Below, piece by piece: positions 33,590 to 38,279 of a stretch of DNA of 38,279 bases. The translations under genes and the position numbers were made by a program. The stretch is from contig JASJQH010006923.1 of NCBI GenBank assembly GCA_040143965.1, forward strand, positions 1 to 38,279, read 5' to 3'. Source of the stretch: Basidiobolus ranarum. Taxonomy: Eukaryota > Basidiobolomycota > Basidiobolomycetes > Basidiobolales. The first letter of the stretch is position 1; each line of letters begins with the position of its first letter. The notes beneath the pieces were generated by a model. That model was not told where the DNA came from and searched no databases. It saw nothing but the letters and a program-made list of their open reading frames with translations.

Positions 33590-34680
33590 ATGACTTCATA
33601 TCCACTTCACTGGTATTTCAAAAAAGGCGAACCTATTAAGACTCCTTCTTCACTGGACGGAATAGATTGTCACAAGGAGAAATTGGACCGATCTAAAGGT
33701 TGTACGTTGATTTTTAGTATTGGAATGACTTTGGAGTTGTATGTTTCTTTATATATATAGCATAATTACTAGAATAGACAACTGAATTCAGTTTTAATAC
33801 TTACTATTTTTTCTGTGGAAGACCTCAAATCACTTTGGCTACTGCAACTGTGTATTTCCACCGGTTTTATCTCCGACAATCTTTAAAGGAGTTTCATTAC
33901 TATGTAGGTTATTGGTTCTTGGAGTCATCACATCCCTTGATGTTCATATTTGAAGATAACTTTAACTATAGGATATTGGTACAACCTGTGTTTTCTTGGC
34001 ATGTAAAGTTGAAGAAACCAGGCGAAACTTACAAGATATCATCACTGTATATGCTCAAAAAGTTCACAAGCTTATTCTTGAAGAGAACTCTAAGGTATTC
34101 TTCAAATGAATTCAAGTACTATCCCCTATTTCAATATATATTTTTCTGCTTAGGAATTTTGTCAGTGGAAGGAGATGATTTTCAACTACGAAGTGATTTT
34201 GTTAGAAACTTTATGCTTTGAGTTAACCATCGAACATCCTTACAAAATATTGATCCGTCTGGTTCAAGAACTTCAAGGTATAATTGTTGTCATTAGGGAT
34301 CAAATCTTTGTAAAATTCATATATCTTCATGGATTTTTAGGTTCTAAGAAAGTTGCAAACATTGCTTGGGCCTTAATTAATCATAGGTATTTCTTGACTG
34401 ATTTTTATTAAACTAATATCTAGTTAATAGTCAGCTTGCGCACCGTTTTATGTATCACTTATCCACCACATGTAGTTGCAGCATCTGCATTTTATATCGC
34501 AAACAAGCTTCTGGATTCGAAACTGGATACATCTACTGAATGTAGTTGGTGGAAAATAATCGATGTGAATTTTAAGGATGTTAAAGGTATGTCATCCATT
34601 CATGCTTGAGAAATGAAGATTGATCGATTAGATATCTTTTTTTAATAGACGCATCAGTATTACTGCTGGATCAATGTTGA
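33590..34680 (+). CDS. Cyclin of the Pol II CTD-kinase type (cyclin K/T, Pch1/Ctk2-like), seven exons
   Basis: Assembled by splice signals and family similarity: exons 33590-33738, 33822-33903, 33972-34094, 34154-34277, 34341-34386, 34435-34586 and 34649-34680. They total 708 nt, exactly 236 codons (235 aa). The first cyclin fold has WYFKKGEPIKTPSSLDGI, a hydrophobic core, LPQITLATATVYFHRFYLR, the hallmark FLACKVEETRRNLQDI and TLCFELTIEHPYKILIRLV. The second fold has KKVANIAWALINHS, LCITYPPHVVAASAFYIANK and WWKIIDVNFKDVK, then a very short end DASVLLLDQC. Such cyclins activate Cdk9/Ctk1-type kinases that phosphorylate the RNA polymerase II tail. The C-terminus is short compared with most relatives. 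No exon exceeds 155 nt, so no long open frame marks the gene. A decaying copy cannot be fully excluded, but every junction keeps frame. Confidence 0.82.
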
Positions 34681-35288
34681 CTTGGTTAAGTCTTAAATAA
34701 TCTAGATACTAAATTGATATACAATAAGTATAGGAATATAGGCTGTCGATCATTGGTTTTATGAACCTATTTATTGTCCTGATCCACCTTTTTTTGGAAT
34801 CTTGTAAAGCATTTCTACTTACTAAACGAAGTAGAGCATTGGTATAGTTTGAGATAGTATAGGTGACGGCTAGTTCTAAAGGTTGTTTGAGATTGACTTG
34901 TAGGCCTTACTTCACTCCTCAGCAATGAAGCGAAAGGGGAAACGATTCGAAACCAACTGGGTATCGGTGAAGTAGTTTAGAATGATACAGCATAAGGTGG
35001 GGGAAAGCAAGAGATGGAAGATAAAACATCTTACAAGTTGAAAAATAAAGGGAAGGACCAAGTATAATGTTTGTACAATAATAACCAAATCGATATGAAA
35101 AAAAGAGCGAAAGGGGAGATGTTCTAAACGGTCTCGTACGTGTGTGGGGTAAGGTGATTTCATATTCACGATTATGTACACCAAGGATGATAAATGCAAT
35201 GGAAAATGGTGAGTATATACTGATTATGTCTTGCAAGAATTAAATGCTTTCCCGATGGGAAGTAAACAGAAGTGATAAATAGCAAAAC
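34681..35288. other. Convergent intergenic region, nothing recognised
   Basis: About 610 bp between the cyclin stop (+) and the nitrate-reductase stop (-). Two overlapping minus-strand frames near 34912-35236 are hydrophobic or low-complexity and carry no domain. I see no gene. Confidence 0.55.
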
Positions 35289-37752
35289 TCAGAAGGTGAA
35301 GCACTTTTGAAGGTCATATCCGAGCTTCTCTAGGTTAGGGATACAGGTGAATTTTAGCATAGGTGGTGGTCCGCTCATCAGAACTACTGTATCTTCTACT
35401 GGCTTAGGAAGGTGATTTCGAATCATTTCGTAAGTAATGAATCCAGTACTGTAGGGCCACTCTGAAAGATATGTTTCGTCTATAGTATACCATACTTTAA
35501 GTTGGTCGGGATTTTTGACAGATAACGTTTCCAACTCATCTCTTAACAGTATGTCTTCCTCGCTTTTGTTCGCAAATAAAAGTGAGATCTTGGTGTTTTC
35601 TGTAGGATCTTTCAGAATGGCACGGATCAACTGAAGCATTCGTGTAAGACCAGTCCCACCGGCAATCATGGCAAAGTTTCGAGCTTGACCCTTCAGGTGT
35701 TTGCGTTCGACTCGATAACGCCCGTGTCCATCATAATTGAACTCACCCATAGGACCTTTGACTTCAACGGTGTCTCCTATTTCAAGGGAGTCTAAGTATT
35801 GTGAAAACTTGCCGCCATTTGGGTACTTCGGATGAGTTCCTTTGAAGTATACCTTCACCGCTAGATCCAGGTGTCCCAAGTCAGCTTCGGTAGAAACAGG
35901 TGTATACGGACGAACAATGGTTCTTCCATTAATCTTGGCACGGAGTAGAATGTGCTTTCCAAGTGGAAGACCCATACGATGTTTGGGTGACGGTAAACCG
36001 AGACGAAAAAGTCGCGTATCCTTACTAAGTACAATCTTTTCAATGAGGGGAAAAGCAGTATATTTGAGTGGTGATAGCGCAACCAAATCATTAGGTTTGG
36101 CCACTTCCAAAATTGGCTCTTGACGAACAGAATCAGCGAGTCGGCCTATGCAGTAAGGCTCTAACATCTCAATTGCCCCAGACGAGTGAATATCCCCAAA
36201 TTCTCTAGTACAGTCTGTTCCGGCATTGGCGGCAATAGTTTCCATACCACCTGGATGAAGCTTGATAAAATCTGTACAGTCGTACACACGTCCGTATATA
36301 GATACCCATACATCATCAGGCTTGTGATGATTTGCAACATCTTCTGCGGTGAACACCCGCGGCCTAGGAATAATACATTTTCTCTTGACTGTAGTCTCTC
36401 CCTCTGAAGACTCGAATGGGTCCATTTTGCGTTTTCTCTTCTGGTTGATAGTTTGTTCTAACCAGCCAGAGTTGTCCACCTGGGAGATGGGATGCAAAAA
36501 TCTAATCATTTGATCTTGGTGACGATCTATCTCCACGGCAAGCTTGATTATCTGATAGTTGTCCATTCGAGATTTTGGAGTAGATTCGGAAGGCATGATA
36601 CGAATACATATATCTTCAGCACGAGCAAGGTCCGATGTTAATACTGTGAAAGACCAGAATGCCCAAGCCCACCATTTCTTGTTATTGGGTGAGCTTTGCT
36701 GGGGGCAAATATTACATCCGTGCCAGGTCTGACCCTGGTCAAAAGATACTTCCACCCCCTCTATCTTGCTTCCATCTCCACTAAACGCATATCCTCGAAG
36801 ATTGCATGCGCCTTGGGTCATATGTGCCAATTCTTTATGGCCAGGGATACATAATGTCGCATTAGGAGAAAGTACATCACTGCTAGGAACCTCATCGGCT
36901 GTTCCTTGAGAGAGGCCTTGGTTTTCGTATTTGTGATACCAGTTGTCACTTTCTTTGTTTGTAATAAAGATACGTTTGAGCCATTTCACCATGCGTCCAC
37001 CGATGTGACCTGGAGCAATGACACGTATGGGGAATCCATGGTCTGGTGTCAATCGTTCACCGTTCATTTCGTATGCTATAAGTATTTCTTGATCTGGGTC
37101 TAAACAGTGTGCTAGAGGGATACTAGTGCCGTAAGAACCATTTGGTAGTTGATCACATCCTTCGAAGTGGACATGCCATGTTTCATCTTCTGGCAATTGA
37201 TCGATCTCGCAAAAATCCAGTATATCTTTTAAATAAACCCCACCCCACATGGCAGTACTAGCTGCGACTTTTTTCCAAATGCCACTTGGCTGGTTTGGTG
37301 TTGATAATTCTTTGCGTCTGTTACCAGAACAAGCTAGGGTAACCGGAATTTCCACTTTCTTAAAGGAGGCTATTTCCTCCATAGTTAAATACTTGGATAT
37401 TGAGAGTCTACAGGAAGAAATATTCGTTTAGCAATGCTTCAAGATGTATGCATTGGAAGCGCTTAAGGTGCAACATTACTTACCCACAAACCTCAAGTAT
37501 GTGTGTTTCCCACTTGAGCCTTGGTACATAACCATGGTTTCTGACGTGATGTAAAGCGGTTGAGGTTATGTATCCGTCTTGATAAAGACGTTTGAGTGGA
37601 GGCTCCGCGTTAAACGGGTACTTTCCCGTAAGTCGTATTAAGGAAGGGTGACGAGGAATCCAGTCGTCAGCAGTGTCCTTATCTCGCTCATCGTATACTA
37701 ATTCTTTGTCAGCTTCAAACTGAGATATTGATTTCGATGAAGTCAAGCCCAT
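35289..37752 (-). CDS. niaD: Assimilatory nitrate reductase (NAD(P)H), eukaryotic type
   Basis: Cytosolic molybdenum/heme/flavin enzyme that reduces nitrate to nitrite with NAD(P)H. Exons 37752-37484 and 37407-35289 give 795 aa. Molybdopterin domain: about residues 30-400, with HHVRNHGYVP, the molybdenum-ligand Cys116 in TLACSGNRRKE, and LTPDHGFPIRVIAPGHIGGR. The dimerisation region (about 355-405) is diverged and lacks the usual WN..GMMNNCW. Cytochrome b5 domain: about 443-515, with axial His474 (HPGG) and His497. Ferredoxin-reductase-like part: FAD motif RPYTPVS (589-595), GPMGEF, NAD(P)H loop GGTGLT (673-678), MSGPPPM (767-773) and the C-terminal KCFTF. It is somewhat shorter than typical fungal enzymes (about 870-920 aa). 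No nitrite reductase or nitrate transporter gene is in view. Confidence 0.95.
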
Positions 37753-38279
37753 CGCTTGAACTAAAAAAAACCGAACTGAACGTGAAAGAAGATAAAAGTT
37801 CCAACGAAAAAATAGTGACGGTGGTTATAGGTTTATCTGATTTGTTGAAAAGAATATTGAGTGGCTAGACACGACGATATACACTGAGCAAATCAAAGTA
37901 AGTTCTCGAAGCAAACTCAAATCCAATGAAATGATAATCAAGTATTTATTTACATAGAACCACTAAGGATACGATGCCCCTACACCTAAATAATTCACTA
38001 TTTATCTCGTGATAACCGTTTCTGGCCCGGTCTAGACAGTATCTCAGTCATCCACTTGCAGATATACTAGATGCCACAGCCCAGAACATGGATTCATATA
38101 TGAACTGATCCATCTCCGTGACAATTTCCGTGACTTAAAGCAGATGATCAGTTGATTAGTCCCTGCTTTGTTTACCAATTCCTACCATCGACAGCGAGAC
38201 GACAACTGAGAACGTGGACTCCTCCAGTGGATAGGCCAAATTGAAAGAAATAGTGCATATCCTCGCTATTTGGTGCATG
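37753..38279. other. Nitrate reductase promoter region
   Basis: About 525 bp upstream of the nitrate-reductase start, reaching the window edge. It contains the GATA-type cluster at 37790-38015. No gene is recognised. Confidence 0.6.
37790..38015. promoter_or_regulatory. Cluster of five HGATAA motifs, possible nitrogen-GATA-factor sites
   Basis: AGATAA at 37790-37795 (+), AGATAA at 37833-37838 (-), TGATAA at 37932-37937 (+), AGATAA at 38002-38007 (-) and TGATAA at 38010-38015 (+). These fit the HGATAR site of AreA/NIT2-type factors, which activate nitrate-assimilation genes under nitrogen limitation in other fungi. The last two are close together on opposite strands. Function is inferred from motif and position. 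Confidence 0.45.

Noticed and set aside
33304-33639. 111-codon plus-strand frame upstream of the cyclin
   Set aside because: No recognisable content, and it overlaps the first cyclin exon in another frame.
34912-35236. Two overlapping minus-strand frames of 95 and 105 codons
   Set aside because: They overlap each other in different frames, show no domain, and lie in a convergent 3' region.

Overview
This window is nuclear DNA from a fungus. The genes are split by short GT-AG introns (mostly about 45-95 nt), the DNA is moderately AT-rich, and the proteins are fungal in type: a Zn2Cys6 transcription factor, a Kre9/Knh1-like GPI-anchored wall protein, Yop1, and a fungal nitrate reductase. Several genes point to an early-diverging lineage rather than a budding yeast. 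These are a complex I subunit, a full THADA-family protein, an animal-style SMARCC N-terminus, a ZNF830 orthologue and F-box/LRR paralogues with a Mucoromycota-like F-box. I infer Mucoromycota or a neighbour, with moderate confidence; no marker here fixes the species.

Left part (1-12.2 kb). The 3' part of a peroxisomal ABCD half-transporter (+) runs off the left edge. It converges on a small secreted Ser/Thr-rich GPI-anchored protein (-). A divergent intergenic region with three 30-bp tandem repeats leads to an orphan membrane protein (+). Next are a Zn2Cys6 transcription factor (-) and two tandem F-box/LRR genes (-). The F-box genes share a perfect 734-bp block, intron included, set in diverged sequence, which looks like gene conversion.

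Middle part (12.2-28.1 kb). This is a housekeeping block: a 12-exon RBM39-type splicing factor (-), an LLPH-type small basic nuclear protein (+), a 2007-aa THADA/Trm732-type tRNA-methylation partner (+), a ZNF830-type zinc-finger protein (-), the SUMO E1 subunit UBA2 (-) and the complex I subunit NDUFA12 (-).

Right part (28.1-38.3 kb). A SWI3/SMARCC chromatin-remodelling subunit (+) is followed by the ER-shaping protein Yop1 (+). Next is a seven-exon cyclin of the Pol II CTD-kinase type (+) that has no long open frame and only appears when its exons are assembled. Last is an assimilatory nitrate reductase (-) with a cluster of GATA-type motifs upstream. No other nitrate-assimilation gene is in view.

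The genes are ordinary eukaryotic neighbours and not an operon. I found no tRNA, rRNA, transposon or CRISPR array that I could support. Exon models come from reading splice sites, reading phase and family similarity by eye. For most multi-exon genes the exon lengths add up to an exact multiple of three, which is independent support. I see no convincing undescribed multi-gene system. The most noteworthy observations are the conversion-homogenised F-box pair, the hidden cyclin gene, the divergent nitrate reductase and a possible spliced micro-ORF or RNA at about 12.6 kb.
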